This document shows positions 51,402 to 61,927 of a DNA stretch of 64,000 nt, one piece after another. Location of the stretch: the NCBI RefSeq assembly GCF_028716865.1, contig NZ_JAQUOY010000001.1:1-64000 (forward strand), read 5' to 3'. Source of the stretch: Candidatus Methylomirabilis sp. GTDB taxonomy: Bacteria > Methylomirabilota > Methylomirabilia > Methylomirabilales > Methylomirabilaceae. Positions within the stretch are counted from its first letter, which is position 1. Each line of letters begins with the position of its first letter. A model generated the notes under the pieces. It saw only the letters and a list, made by a program, of their open reading frames with translations. It had not been told where the DNA came from and searched no databases. The translations under genes and the position numbers were made by a program.

Positions 51402-53885
51402 ATGGCAAAAGGAGACAGGCCCATCGAAATCAGTTCATCGGCCCTGCCGCAGGACGCGCAGGCTCTTGTGAGTTCGTTCCGCGATCGGTACCCGTTCCCC
51501 TTCGATGCATTCCAAGACGAGGCCATTGCTCTGATCGCGGAGGGCAGCTCCGTGATCGTCTCCGCGCCAACCGGCGCGGGCAAGACCCTCATCGCTGAAT
51601 TTGCGATCTATAGGGCCCTGGCTCATCAACACCGCATCGCCTACACGACCCCCATAAAGGCTCTGAGCAACCAGAAGTATGCCGATTTCACCCGTCAGTG
51701 GGGCGAAGAGACGGTGGGTATTCTCACCGGCGACGTGAAGGTAAATCCCCGCGCACCACTTGTGATCATGACCACCGAGATCCTCCGAAACAAGTTCTAC
51801 GGGGGCGAGTTCGAGGGGCTTTACTATGTGGTGCTGGACGAATGCCACTACATGGGGAATGTAGGGCGGGGAACGGTCTGGGAAGAGATCATCATCAACT
51901 GCCCTCCTGAGGTCCAGCTTGTCGCCCTCTCGGCCACCGTCAGTAATATCAGCGAGATCGCTGAGTGGATCGGTCAGACGCACCGACCGATCCGGCCTAT
52001 CCATCATCCGGTCCGACCAGTGCCGCTGCAGTACCTGCTCTGCGATAAGGAGGGGCAGCTCTGGCCGCCTGAGCCGGCTTCAGCCCGCCGGATTCTACAA
52101 GCTACCTTCTCAGGCCGAAGCATGTCGGAGAGTCGGGGTATCGGCCGATGGGAGCGGCGGGGGGACCGGCGACACCGTATCGTCCGCCGTCGCGGGCTCG
52201 ACGAGAGCATCGCTATTGCCGTATTGCGGGCGCGCCACTGGCTGCCGGTCATCTACTTTATCTTCAGTCGATCCGGATGCGAGCGAGCGCTCGCTCGCCT
52301 CCTGGAGCGTGGCGAACCGCTCTTGGATCCCAGCAGAGGTGAGGAGGTCGAGGAGGCGATTCAACGGACGCTCTTCGACTATCCGAGCATCAGCCCTGAG
52401 AGCGATCTGAATCAACTAATCCTGCGTGGGCTCCGTCGCGGTGCGGGGCTGCACCACGCCGGCGTCCTGCCGGCTTTGAAACGGCTCACCGAGGTTCTGT
52501 TTGAGCGAGGACTGGTGCGGGTCGTCTTCGCGACCGAAACCATGAGTCTGGGGATACACATGCCCGCCAAAAGTGTGGTGATTGGAGGACTTCGTAAGCG
52601 GAGCGATCTCGGGTTCCGGGGACTCACCGTGGGGGAGCTGACCCAGATGGCCGGGCGGGCAGGGCGACGAGGGATCGATCCTGAAGGGACCTGCCTGCTG
52701 GCGCTCGATTCCGCTGAGGCGGCCGAGGACGCCGTCCGTCTGGTGCAAGGCGAGCCGGAGCCGATAGAGAGTCGATTCCGAATCAGCTACAGTAGCGCTG
52801 CTTTACTCATCGCGCTGCATCGAGAGCCGGAGGCGATCCGCAAGACCATAGAGAAAAGCTTCGGCCAGTTCCAGAATCGTCGGAAGATCGAGGTCAGCCG
52901 GAAGGAACAAGAGGGGTTGATCCGCAGGCTGGCCGACGCCGAAGGTATAGCATCCCCCTGTTGCCAGGTCAGCACGCTGATCGAGTATCGGGAGCGGCGC
53001 GCTGCGATCGAGCAAGAGCGAGAACGGCTCAGGACACTACGGGTGGCGACCGCGCGGGCCAGTCGTACAGGTGGCCGTAGCCGTGGCCGACCTGGCCCTT
53101 CATCGCTCAGTTTCTTTGTCGGAAAATCGGCTGAGGAAGGCAGGGCAAAACTCGACGCGATGGCCCTCGCCCTCTCCCAGATGCCCTGTCACCGCTGCCC
53201 GGAACGGGGGCTTCGGGAACGACAGATCAAGCAGTCGCGACGATTGGGACAGATGCTGGGGCGCCACCACCAGATGCAGCAACAACTGCAGGATTCCTAC
53301 TGGGAACAGTTCCTGCGGGTTGTAACGATCCTCCAGCACTTCGGCTATCTCGAAGATGGGCGGTTAGGCGCGGAAGGCCGCCTCATCGCATCACTGCGTC
53401 ACGATAACGAACTGTTGGTAGCTCGGGTCGCCTTCTCCGGCCTCCTGGATGGGCTGCTACCAGAGGAGCTCGCAGCGCTGTTCTCATGTCTGGTGGAGGA
53501 GCCTCGAACAACCGAGCAGCCTGCTGCCAAGCTGTTCCTCCGCGATCAGGCGCACCTTCGCCGGCGCGTGAAGATGCTGGAAGATCTGAGCCTGGAGGTG
53601 GACAGGGTTCAGCGGTCCTATCAGGTCGATCTTCCGGTCTCGATGCACACGACCTATCTGGCGGCCACCCATCGGTGGGCCTCGGGCGAGGACGACTGGT
53701 CGACACTGATAGAGCAGAGTTTCGGGGGGCATGAGGGTGACCTCATTCGAGCATTCCGCCGTCTTATCGACCTATGCCGACAACTCGAAGAGAGCCCAGA
53801 GTTGCCGGTAGAACTGACGCGAACGCTCTCGCGGGCAACCGCGATGCTGGATCGGGGCATTGTCTTGGAATCCGCATTGATCTAG
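51402..53885 (+). CDS. Ski2-like DEAD/DEAH-box helicase
   Basis: An 827-residue superfamily 2 helicase of the Ski2/Mtr4 group. Motif I APTGAGKT (residues 55-62), Ia TTPIKALSNQKY, motif II DECH (146-149), motif III SATVSN, and motif VI QMAGRAGRRGID. The central RGLRRGAGLHHAGVLP and GLVRVVFATETMSLGIHMPAKSVV are typical of the Ski2 branch. The C-terminal ~350 residues include a four-cysteine-poor linker (CHRCPERGLRERQ) and a DSHCT-like helical end. In eukaryotes these enzymes feed RNA to the exosome; the bacterial role is not known. Followed after 11 bases by an HD hydrolase. Confidence 0.9.
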   Translation: MAKGDRPIEISSSALPQDAQALVSSFRDRYPFPFDAFQDEAIALIAEGSSVIVSAPTGAGKTLIAEFAIYRALAHQHRIAYTTPIKALSNQKYADFTRQWGEETVGILTGDVKVNPRAPLVIMTTEILRNKFYGGEFEGLYYVVLDECHYMGNVGRGTVWEEIIINCPPEVQLVALSATVSNISEIAEWIGQTHRPIRPIHHPVRPVPLQYLLCDKEGQLWPPEPASARRILQATFSGRSMSESRGIGRWERRGDRRHRIVRRRGLDESIAIAVLRARHWLPVIYFIFSRSGCERALARLLERGEPLLDPSRGEEVEEAIQRTLFDYPSISPESDLNQLILRGLRRGAGLHHAGVLPALKRLTEVLFERGLVRVVFATETMSLGIHMPAKSVVIGGLRKRSDLGFRGLTVGELTQMAGRAGRRGIDPEGTCLLALDSAEAAEDAVRLVQGEPEPIESRFRISYSSAALLIALHREPEAIRKTIEKSFGQFQNRRKIEVSRKEQEGLIRRLADAEGIASPCCQVSTLIEYRERRAAIEQERERLRTLRVATARASRTGGRSRGRPGPSSLSFFVGKSAEEGRAKLDAMALALSQMPCHRCPERGLRERQIKQSRRLGQMLGRHHQMQQQLQDSYWEQFLRVVTILQHFGYLEDGRLGAEGRLIASLRHDNELLVARVAFSGLLDGLLPEELAALFSCLVEEPRTTEQPAAKLFLRDQAHLRRRVKMLEDLSLEVDRVQRSYQVDLPVSMHTTYLAATHRWASGEDDWSTLIEQSFGGHEGDLIRAFRRLIDLCRQLEESPELPVELTRTLSRATAMLDRGIVLESALI

Positions 53886-53896
53886 AGGGGTCATCA

Positions 53897-55369
53897 ATGG
53901 CTGCATCGCGCGTTACTACACCGCAGACGACCGCGAGTGGCGAATCGCCACTCGCGTCACCCTACGAAGGGGTGGCGTTACTGGCAGACCCGATCCACCG
54001 TTATATCCTTTTCACCGTCCCGATGGGTGACCGGTCGGAACGGACCGAGAAGGAGATCATTGATAGCCCCTGGGTTCAACGGTTGCGCCGTATTCACCAA
54101 CTCCAGAGCACCTGGTGGGTCTATCCCTCCGGCGAACATAGCCGGTTTCAGCATGTCCTGGGGACCATGCACATGGCCGGTAAGTTCGCCAGACACCTCT
54201 ATCCCAGCCTGAAGGAGACATTCGGAGAGGCGTTGCCGTCGGAGCCGTTCATCGAAGAGCTTCTGAGGCTTGCCGGGTTGCTCCACGACGTGGGCCACGG
54301 TCCCTTCGGGCATTTTTTCGATGACCACTTCCTGCAGCAGTTTCGCGTCGGCGGCGAGCGGCTGAACCACGAAATCCTGGGTATGGCCATCATCATGAAG
54401 AGGCTGGGGAGGATCGTCCAAGCGATCCGCCGAAGTCCGAGCGGGCCGTTTCTGCCGAATGAGCGGCTTGACCCCGGACAAATCGCCTTTTTGATCAAGA
54501 AGCCGGAGGCCGGCCCCGTAGTCGGTTTTCCGGACTGGTTGCTGGTGCTCCGCCCGCTCTTCTCTGGGATCTACACCGTAGACAACCTTGATTACGTCCA
54601 GCGAGACGCCTATATGACCGGCTTCTCGCTTGATATGGTGGACATCGAGCGACTGCTGCTGTACACGTTTTTCACGCCGAAGGGGCTGACCCTGCACAAA
54701 GCCGGAGAGTCGGCCCTGATGCGGTTCCTGAATGCGAAGGTTGCCCTCTATCTGAACGTCTACCATCACCGGACGACCAGAGCCATCGACTTACACGTCC
54801 AGGAGATCTTCAAGGAGACGATGGCGCGGATTGCCCCGTATAATCCGCATAAGGCGTTGGACCGATACCTGGAACTGACCGATTGGTCCATGCTCGAACG
54901 GGTGGGTGAGTGGGCCGCATCGAAGGATCCGCATGAGCGGACGCTGGGAGCGGAATGGGGAAAGATCCTGGGCCGGAACGTCAAGTGGAAGATGGCCTAT
55001 GACTTTGTCTCCACCATCGAAGAGTCACAGCGGATGGTCCAGTTTCAGACTGCCACACATCTGGAGGAGGCGATCCGCCGCCATCTACCCAAGCGCCTGC
55101 ATGGGATCGAGTTCAAGGTGGACATGGCTGCGCTCGATCCCCGTCCCATCAACCCGCTGGCCGAAGGGAGTAAGCGGATCTTCATGTACAATCCGGCTAC
55201 CGGCGAGGTGTCGTCCAGACCCCTCATGGAGCTATTCCGCGATATTCCACCCAAGGTGGCCCGCTACCGGGTCTTCACCACAGATCGCCGGCATGTCAAG
55301 GCCCTCAGCGAGGCCTCTGAGAAGGCGCTGACCGGTTCCTCCGGCGAGTCGATCCCCACCAATATCTGA
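53897..55369 (+). CDS. HD-domain phosphohydrolase (dNTPase-like)
   Basis: A 490-residue HD-superfamily protein of the SAMHD1/dGTPase-like type. Metal ligands: His86 in HSRFQHVLGTMHMAG, His130-Asp131 in LLHDVGHGPFGHFFDDHF, and a later Asp in IYTVDNLDYVQRDAYMTG. The N terminus (VALLADPIHRYILFTVP) and the VQRLRRIHQL segment also fit. GAGGGG precedes ATG 53897. It is 11 bases downstream of the helicase, so co-transcription is likely. Substrate could be dNTPs or another nucleotide. Confidence 0.88.
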   Translation: MAASRVTTPQTTASGESPLASPYEGVALLADPIHRYILFTVPMGDRSERTEKEIIDSPWVQRLRRIHQLQSTWWVYPSGEHSRFQHVLGTMHMAGKFARHLYPSLKETFGEALPSEPFIEELLRLAGLLHDVGHGPFGHFFDDHFLQQFRVGGERLNHEILGMAIIMKRLGRIVQAIRRSPSGPFLPNERLDPGQIAFLIKKPEAGPVVGFPDWLLVLRPLFSGIYTVDNLDYVQRDAYMTGFSLDMVDIERLLLYTFFTPKGLTLHKAGESALMRFLNAKVALYLNVYHHRTTRAIDLHVQEIFKETMARIAPYNPHKALDRYLELTDWSMLERVGEWAASKDPHERTLGAEWGKILGRNVKWKMAYDFVSTIEESQRMVQFQTATHLEEAIRRHLPKRLHGIEFKVDMAALDPRPINPLAEGSKRIFMYNPATGEVSSRPLMELFRDIPPKVARYRVFTTDRRHVKALSEASEKALTGSSGESIPTNI

Positions 55370-55506
55370 ATCGCCGGAAAGCCCTGAAAAACGTTTGACA
55401 TCTTGGTGAGCGCATGGCAAGCTACACAGCACGAAAACACACCGGTCAGGTGCGGCGGCGAGATGCATAACATCGTGGTCAGGGATACCGCGTGGAGGAA
55501 TAGGCG

Positions 55507-55815
55507 ATGTTCTATATGATCGAATTTGACCAGAAGCCAGGGATTAAAGGGAAGCAGGTAGCTGAAGCGTATCAGCGGTTTGCCACTCACTTCGCAAAGC
55601 TCCTCCCGCAGTTTAAACTTGTCGGTCTTTTCTCTCGTGACCTCTATCTGGGGCATCGCCCTCAGTACCTGGCGCTCTGGGAGTTCTCCGCCTATGCGGA
55701 TCTCGACGCATGGGAGAAGCTCTGGACGACGGATGAAGAAGGGCGACGACTGGCCCAGGAGTTGAGCGAGCTTGCGCAAGACTGGGATGCCAAGGTGATG
55801 GCCAAGCTCATCTGA
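55507..55815 (+). CDS. Small protein, probable dimeric alpha-beta barrel
   Basis: A 102-residue protein beginning MFYMIEFDQKPGIKGKQVAEAYQRF. The beta-alpha-beta-beta-alpha pattern, with KLVGLFSRDLYLGHRPQYLALWEFSAYADLDAWEKL in the middle, resembles NIPSNAP/ABM-type dimeric barrels. GGAGGAATAG precedes ATG 55507. Function unknown. Confidence 0.6.
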   Translation: MFYMIEFDQKPGIKGKQVAEAYQRFATHFAKLLPQFKLVGLFSRDLYLGHRPQYLALWEFSAYADLDAWEKLWTTDEEGRRLAQELSELAQDWDAKVMAKLI

Positions 55816-55930
55816 GATTGTGCTCGCCAAAGCTCCGGCAGGGCAAGTCGCACCATCCAGCCGGGGCTCCTTCCGCTTGACAAGCGTTACACAATACCGT
55901 ACATACTCATTAAGATTCGCAGGCTATCGC

Positions 55931-56007
55931 GGCGGTGTAGCTCAGTCGGTCAGAGCACGCGGCTCATATCCGCGGCGTCACTGGTTCGAATCCAGTCACC
56001 GCCACCA
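55931..56007 (+). tRNA. tRNA-Met (CAT anticodon), elongator type
   Basis: A 77-base cloverleaf: acceptor GGCGGTG/CACCGCC, D arm GCTC/GAGC, anticodon stem CGCGG/CCGCG with loop CTCATAT (anticodon CAT), T arm CTGG/CCAG with TTCGAAT, discriminator A and encoded CCA. The G1-C72 pair excludes the initiator. A tRNA-Ile2 with a lysidine-modified CAT cannot be fully excluded by eye. Confidence 0.92.
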
Positions 56008-56098
56008 ACTCCTTCCGAACTGCTTCCAAGTAATACCGCATGCGCCTAGGACGCGCCCATGGACATGAAAGTCGGGCTCCGCACCCCCTCCCTCGAAG

Positions 56099-56139
56099 AT
56101 CCAAGATCGATCCTGGAAGTTCCAAGAGCGATCTTGGAT
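56099..56139. repeat. Hairpin between tRNA-Met and the cupin gene
   Basis: ATCCAAGATCG (56099-56109) and CGATCTTGGAT (56129-56139) are perfect 11-bp arms with a 19-base loop. It lies eight bases past the cupin stop, where a terminator would be expected, but no T run follows on the minus strand. Confidence 0.6.
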
Positions 56140-56146
56140 TATGCTG

Positions 56147-56563
56147 CTACTTCACGGGGACGGTGAGCGGTAGGTCCTTCTCCGAAATGGTGAACGCCAA
56201 GGCCTTGGCCGGCATGGTCGCGCTGAGGTTCTTCACGCGATGCACCTGTTTCGGCGGTTGATGGAACGTATCGCCTGGCTTGAAGGTGACGGGTGGCCTC
56301 CCTTTGGCTTCGAAGCTAATTGACCCCTCAAGGAGGTACGCCAGCTCTTCTCCGGGGTGGTAGTGAGGCTCGGTGGCCGCCCCCGGTGCAAACTCCACCA
56401 GGGCCAGCACAGCCTCTTTCCCTTCAATTCCTGCTAGATCCGTCTTTATGAGCACGGTCCGTTTCATCGGCGCTTGTTGCGCATTCAAGACCTGAGTCCC
56501 GATCACCCCCAGCGCGATCCCAACAATTAAGGTCAAGCTAAGCAGTAACCCCGTTCGCTTCAT
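56147..56563 (-). CDS. Secreted cupin domain protein
   Basis: A 138-residue protein with a signal peptide (residues ~1-28, ending near LNAQQ) and a single cupin barrel. Metal ligands are visible in HYHPGEELAYLLEG and the later QVHRVKN. A strong AAAGGAGG precedes ATG 56563. The substrate is unknown; periplasmic cupins of this size may act as storage or small dioxygenase-like proteins. Confidence 0.85.
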   Translation of the reverse strand: MKRTGLLLSLTLIVGIALGVIGTQVLNAQQAPMKRTVLIKTDLAGIEGKEAVLALVEFAPGAATEPHYHPGEELAYLLEGSISFEAKGRPPVTFKPGDTFHQPPKQVHRVKNLSATMPAKALAFTISEKDLPLTVPVK

Positions 56564-56718
56564 AATTCCCTCCTTTGTGATGTCAAGTCTTTGGCTCTCA
56601 AAGACGCTTGCTCGAATTTTTTGGAACCCGCCACTCTCCCCTCCGAGAGGGGAAGTACTGCACGAGCGCGGGTTGGATGGACGCGGTGTTTGGTATGGTT
56701 TCGATTGGAAAACATCTG

Positions 56719-57150
56719 CTATGCCGTACCGGATACTCTACCAATGTCTTCAATTTCCTGAAAAAGCGCGGGAAGATTGGGACGTTCAAAACTCATGTTT
56801 GGAGCAGGAATACGGTGGTGTTTGATGTCCGGTGGAATATGCTTGTGATGGGGCAGCATGGTAACCAACGTCGGGTCATTGGGATGCGGAAAATCATCGT
56901 ACCAATACAGCCGCTCTTCACCACAATAGACTTCATAGCCATACGAGATGATGAGGCCCGCGTCAAAATCCACTTCTTCTCTCATGCGGAGCCGTAAGCC
57001 GTTGGTAAACATCACGTCGCCTTCGGCAATCCCGGTGTACGGGCTATCTGACCAGACGGCAACGGTTGAGCTTTGGATATTGGGCTGACTGAGCAATTCC
57101 GTGACAAAGCGACTATAGTCGCCCAGCGACCTGAGTGGGTTAGTGGCCAT
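56719..57150 (-). CDS. TumE-like (DUF6516) toxin
   Basis: A 143-residue protein with the DUF6516/TumE pattern: [33 protein letters not shown] followed by the histidine-rich [10 protein letters not shown]. TumE is the toxin of the TumA-TumE toxin-antitoxin pair. ATG 57150 touches the stop of the gene before it, and that gene has the size of the partner. The assignment rests on motif resemblance. Confidence 0.72.
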   Translation of the reverse strand: MATNPLRSLGDYSRFVTELLSQPNIQSSTVAVWSDSPYTGIAEGDVMFTNGLRLRMREEVDFDAGLIISYGYEVYCGEERLYWYDDFPHPNDPTLVTMLPHHKHIPPDIKHHRIPAPNMSFERPNLPALFQEIEDIGRVSGTA

Positions 57151-57419
57151 CAGTAAGCCGGCTGAACACGCAGGACTTTCGCCAGTTCGCGCCCTTCCAT
57201 CTGCTCACGGTAGGCGGATTTGCGCCGTTGCCAAGTTTCATAAATTCCCTTCCAGCGACTGAAGTCAGCCCGGGTTTCGTCGTAGCCGTCATAATCAGCC
57301 AACTTACCAGACATGAGCGCGGCGTAAAAGTCATCACTCAACACGCCGTATTTTTCCTCATAAAGGGTCAGGCGGCGCTCAAGCAGTTTTATCTCAATGA
57401 CCAACTCATAGATTTCCAT
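57150..57419 (-). CDS. Probable TumA-like antitoxin
   Basis: An 89-residue helical protein ([35 protein letters not shown]), followed without gap by the TumE-like gene. GGAGGAGG before ATG 57419 decides the start. This YEEKYG...SxxFYxxxxxGxL pattern with W-x-x-I-Y-E-x-W is common among partners of DUF6516 toxins. No classic DNA-binding motif is visible. Confidence 0.65.
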   Translation of the reverse strand: MEIYELVIEIKLLERRLTLYEEKYGVLSDDFYAALMSGKLADYDGYDETRADFSRWKGIYETWQRRKSAYREQMEGRELAKVLRVQPAY

Positions 57420-57490
57420 TTCCAAACCTCCTCCCACTCGTTTCTACTGTCGATCGCCCAAAACGTCCCTTGACGCCGTTCTGTAATCGT

Positions 57491-57520
57491 AGGTCGGGTT
57501 AGCGTAGCGTAACCCGACAA
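57491..57520. repeat. REP-like palindromic repeat
   Basis: GTCGGGTTA (57493-57501) and TAACCCGAC (57510-57518) form perfect 9-bp arms around GCGTAGCG. This GGTCGGGTTAGCG...AACCCGAC type is known to recur in many bacterial genomes as a non-coding repeat. It separates the TumA-like gene from the short ORF at 57543-57641. Confidence 0.8.
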
Positions 57521-57542
57521 CTCGGCCACGGCGAAAGGCATA

Positions 57543-57641
57543 TCAAAAGTGAACAGCGATGAGATCCTCTTTCCAGAGGGTCTCAAGTATCTCCGGTGTC
57601 GTGCTCAACTTGTGCCGGATGAATATCGTGTCTGTGCTCAT
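57543..57641 (-). pseudogene. Short ORF, probable 5' fragment of a lost gene
   Basis: AAAGGA precedes ATG 57641. The 32 residues begin MSTDTIFIRHKLSTTPEILE and end at TGA just before the palindromic repeat. The start looks like a genuine protein, but it stops after one helix. Read-through of the TGA enters repeat sequence, so I take it as a gene truncated when the repeat arrived. It could also be a functional small protein. Confidence 0.45.
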
Positions 57642-57735
57642 TCTATCTTTCCTTTCAGGCGAACTACTGCGTATACTGACCGGCATAGTATGCGCAAACA
57701 GTGCGAACACGTCCGTGCGATTCTCGTTGCAATAT

Positions 57736-57772
57736 GATGATCTCATGCCTTTTGGTGTCAAGTGGAAAGTGG
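57736..57772 (+). repeat. 37-bp direct repeat, left copy
   Basis: Identical to 58619-58655 at 34 of 37 positions (three G/A changes). Core: ATCTCATGCCTTTTGGT. Together the copies frame the ParE-like toxin and its antitoxin. Confidence 0.9.
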
Positions 57773-57811
57773 AGCGATGATGGATAGGTACTGGTAAGGG
57801 ATGGTACGGCT

Positions 57812-58111
57812 TTACGGGTGAGGCGTGATAGCAACAACAATAATCTCACCCCGCGTGGTCCCGTAGTGCCAGAAGATCCGGTAGGCCGCCGGCGTCTTAC
57901 TCTCTGCGTAGGATGCAAAAACCTTTTCACCTAGCAGACCCTTCAGGCTTTTGTATTCGTGGGTATTGAGACTCGGATGGTGCAGGTTGGTTTCTATGAG
58001 GCCGAGAGTCTTTCGTATCGCCTTCAGGCGTTTCTCAAGGCCTTTGTCTTGCTCAAGCGCCTCTAGTTGCTTGCCTGCGGTCGGCGTGAATGTCAGCGTG
58101 AATCGAGGCAA
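57812..58111 (-). CDS. ParE/RelE-type toxin
   Basis: A 99-residue protein of the RelE/ParE fold: FTLTFTPTAGKQLEALEQ start, a helical hairpin, then YKSLKGLLGEKVFASYAESKTPAAYRIFWHYG and the last strand EIIVVAITPHP. It follows the antitoxin-like gene by nine bases on the same strand. Whether it is a ribonuclease or a gyrase poison cannot be told by eye. Confidence 0.75.
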   Translation of the reverse strand: MPRFTLTFTPTAGKQLEALEQDKGLEKRLKAIRKTLGLIETNLHHPSLNTHEYKSLKGLLGEKVFASYAESKTPAAYRIFWHYGTTRGEIIVVAITPHP

Positions 58112-58120
58112 GTTTAACCA

Positions 58121-58453
58121 CTAATCGGTCTTGTTGTTGGCATGCTGAGCAAACGAGCCGATCTTACGTGCCTTGCCGCGTCCGGCTTCTTCTAAGCCTT
58201 GGCGCACACTCTCAAGTGAGGCCTTGCTGCTGTAAAGCCAGGCTTCATGGAGTGGAATGGTAGCTTCTGGAGAGAGCAGGATCTGACCCGCCTTGTTGCA
58301 AGCGATCTTGAAGCGCAGCCTTTCCACATCCTCGCCTATTACGGCCTGTAGGGCTTCGATAGCCTTAGTGAGGGCGATGCGCTTCTTGCTGTCCAAGGTG
58401 CCCTTTCCAACGAGCGTAAAGTGCTCGTCTAACAAAGCTTCATTGGCTGACAT
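58121..58453 (-). CDS. Antitoxin-like partner of the ParE-type toxin
   Basis: A 110-residue protein: LDSKKRIALTKAIEAL, a central beta segment (YNKAGQILLSPEATIPLHEAWLY type) and a C-terminal helix with SLESVRQGLEEAGRGK that should wrap the toxin. AAAGGAG before ATG 58453. A promoter and a small palindrome lie upstream, consistent with autoregulation. It is the first gene of the two-gene module. Confidence 0.7.
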   Translation of the reverse strand: MSANEALLDEHFTLVGKGTLDSKKRIALTKAIEALQAVIGEDVERLRFKIACNKAGQILLSPEATIPLHEAWLYSSKASLESVRQGLEEAGRGKARKIGSFAQHANNKTD

Positions 58454-58494
58454 TATTGTGTAATCTCCTTTAGCTTCACTCCCACCGCTCGATC

Positions 58495-58514
58495 AAGACA
58501 TACCCTCATGTCTT
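58495..58514. promoter_or_regulatory. Palindrome in the antitoxin leader, candidate operator
   Basis: AAGACAT, six bases, ATGTCTT: perfect 7-bp arms located downstream of the promoter at 58538-58566 and 42 bases before the antitoxin start. A natural site for repression by the antitoxin or its complex. Confidence 0.5.
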
Positions 58515-58537
58515 ATCCCTATCTTGTGGACAAAAGG

Positions 58538-58566
58538 AATTTACCCACTTTCCCACAAATTGTCAA
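58538..58566 (-). promoter_or_regulatory. Promoter of the toxin-antitoxin module
   Basis: On the minus strand TTGACA (58566-58561), 17 bases, TAAATT (58543-58538). Perfect -35 and optimal spacing. Directed at the antitoxin gene that starts at 58453. Confidence 0.7.
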
Positions 58567-58618
58567 GTCCCGTTCTTCTTTACCTTACGCGGCAACTCGG
58601 CCCTCGCGAGATTCCTAC

Positions 58619-58655
58619 GATAATCTCATGCCTTTTGGTATCAAGTAGAAAGTGG
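58619..58655 (+). repeat. 37-bp direct repeat, right copy
   Basis: Partner of 57736-57772, same orientation, 883 bases apart. It ends 170 bases before gdhA. Confidence 0.9.
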
Positions 58656-58826
58656 CGCCTTGGATAGTGACGCACATGTTTCATCTGGTCATGGAGCCTT
58701 GAGCGTGATAGTATTCGAGCGGTTTTGATGCGCTGTTGTTGGTGGAGTGATGGCGGCGCGTAGCGTCGTTGCGTTTGGCGTATAGCCACAGGCGCTAGTA
58801 ACCAAGCGAGAGCAGAGGACATCAGG

Positions 58827-61369
<2,543 letters not shown>

Positions 61370-61374
61370 GGTGG

Positions 61375-61818
61375 TCACGGCCGACGGCTCCTTGAGGAGC
61401 CGCGTCCGCCAGCGGATTCGGACTCGCTCACTTGGAGTTCAGGCGCGACGCCGAGACCGGCAACCTGCCGTAAGCTCTCTTCGAACTCCTTTAACTTGGC
61501 CATCTCAAGCTTGAGTTTGCTCAGTTGTTCGGCTTGTCCTTGCAGGAGCGAGGTCATCGCGCGGTTTTCGCGCTCTAAATATTTCACACGGGTCAGGTAA
61601 TACTGGCCTCGAACCAGGTTGAACAGCGTCAAGGTCGAGCCAACGGTCAGGCCCATCAGCACAATGCAGGAGAGGGCGATGATCCGCCTCGAAAGGCAAA
61701 ACTGCCGCATGAGGCCGCCTTCGGTAAAGGCCATGATCGTGATGACCCCCCTAAAGCCGGCGCCGATAAACGATCCCAGCGACAACAGGCCGTGAAATAT
61801 CCCTCTCAGTACCCGCAT
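61375..61818 (-). CDS. Membrane coiled-coil protein, M23-peptidase N-terminal-like
   Basis: A 147-residue protein with hydrophobic residues ~8-28 and a second, stronger helix at ~45-63 (LSRRIIALSCIVLMGLTVG), followed by a coiled coil (YLERENRAMTSLLQGQAEQLSKLKLEMAKLKEFEESLRQVAGL). This is the layout of the N terminus of envelope M23 peptidases, but no LysM or M23 domain follows: the chain ends in a Ser/Arg-rich tail. It may also be read as FtsB/DivIC-like. ATG 61818 is preferred because GGAGGG lies at the right distance. Confidence 0.6.
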   Translation of the reverse strand: MRVLRGIFHGLLSLGSFIGAGFRGVITIMAFTEGGLMRQFCLSRRIIALSCIVLMGLTVGSTLTLFNLVRGQYYLTRVKYLERENRAMTSLLQGQAEQLSKLKLEMAKLKEFEESLRQVAGLGVAPELQVSESESAGGRGSSRSRRP

Positions 61819-61927
61819 GTCCATCCCTCCTTACCAGCCCTCAACAGATTCTTACTCTTGCAGCCGAATAACTTATGGCCCTCCGGGCCATACCTGGCGC
61901 TGTCGGCTGAGTGCTGGTCGCTGACCG

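Noticed and set aside
57440-57545. Selenocysteine read-through of the TGA ending the short ORF at 57543
   Set aside because: Beyond the TGA the frame enters the palindromic repeat, and no SECIS-like hairpin fits directly after the codon.
61384-61405. GGCTCCTTGAGGAGCC hairpin as a bidirectional terminator between eno and its convergent neighbour
   Set aside because: The stem is real but there is no T run on either side, and it lies within the coding end of the minus-strand gene.
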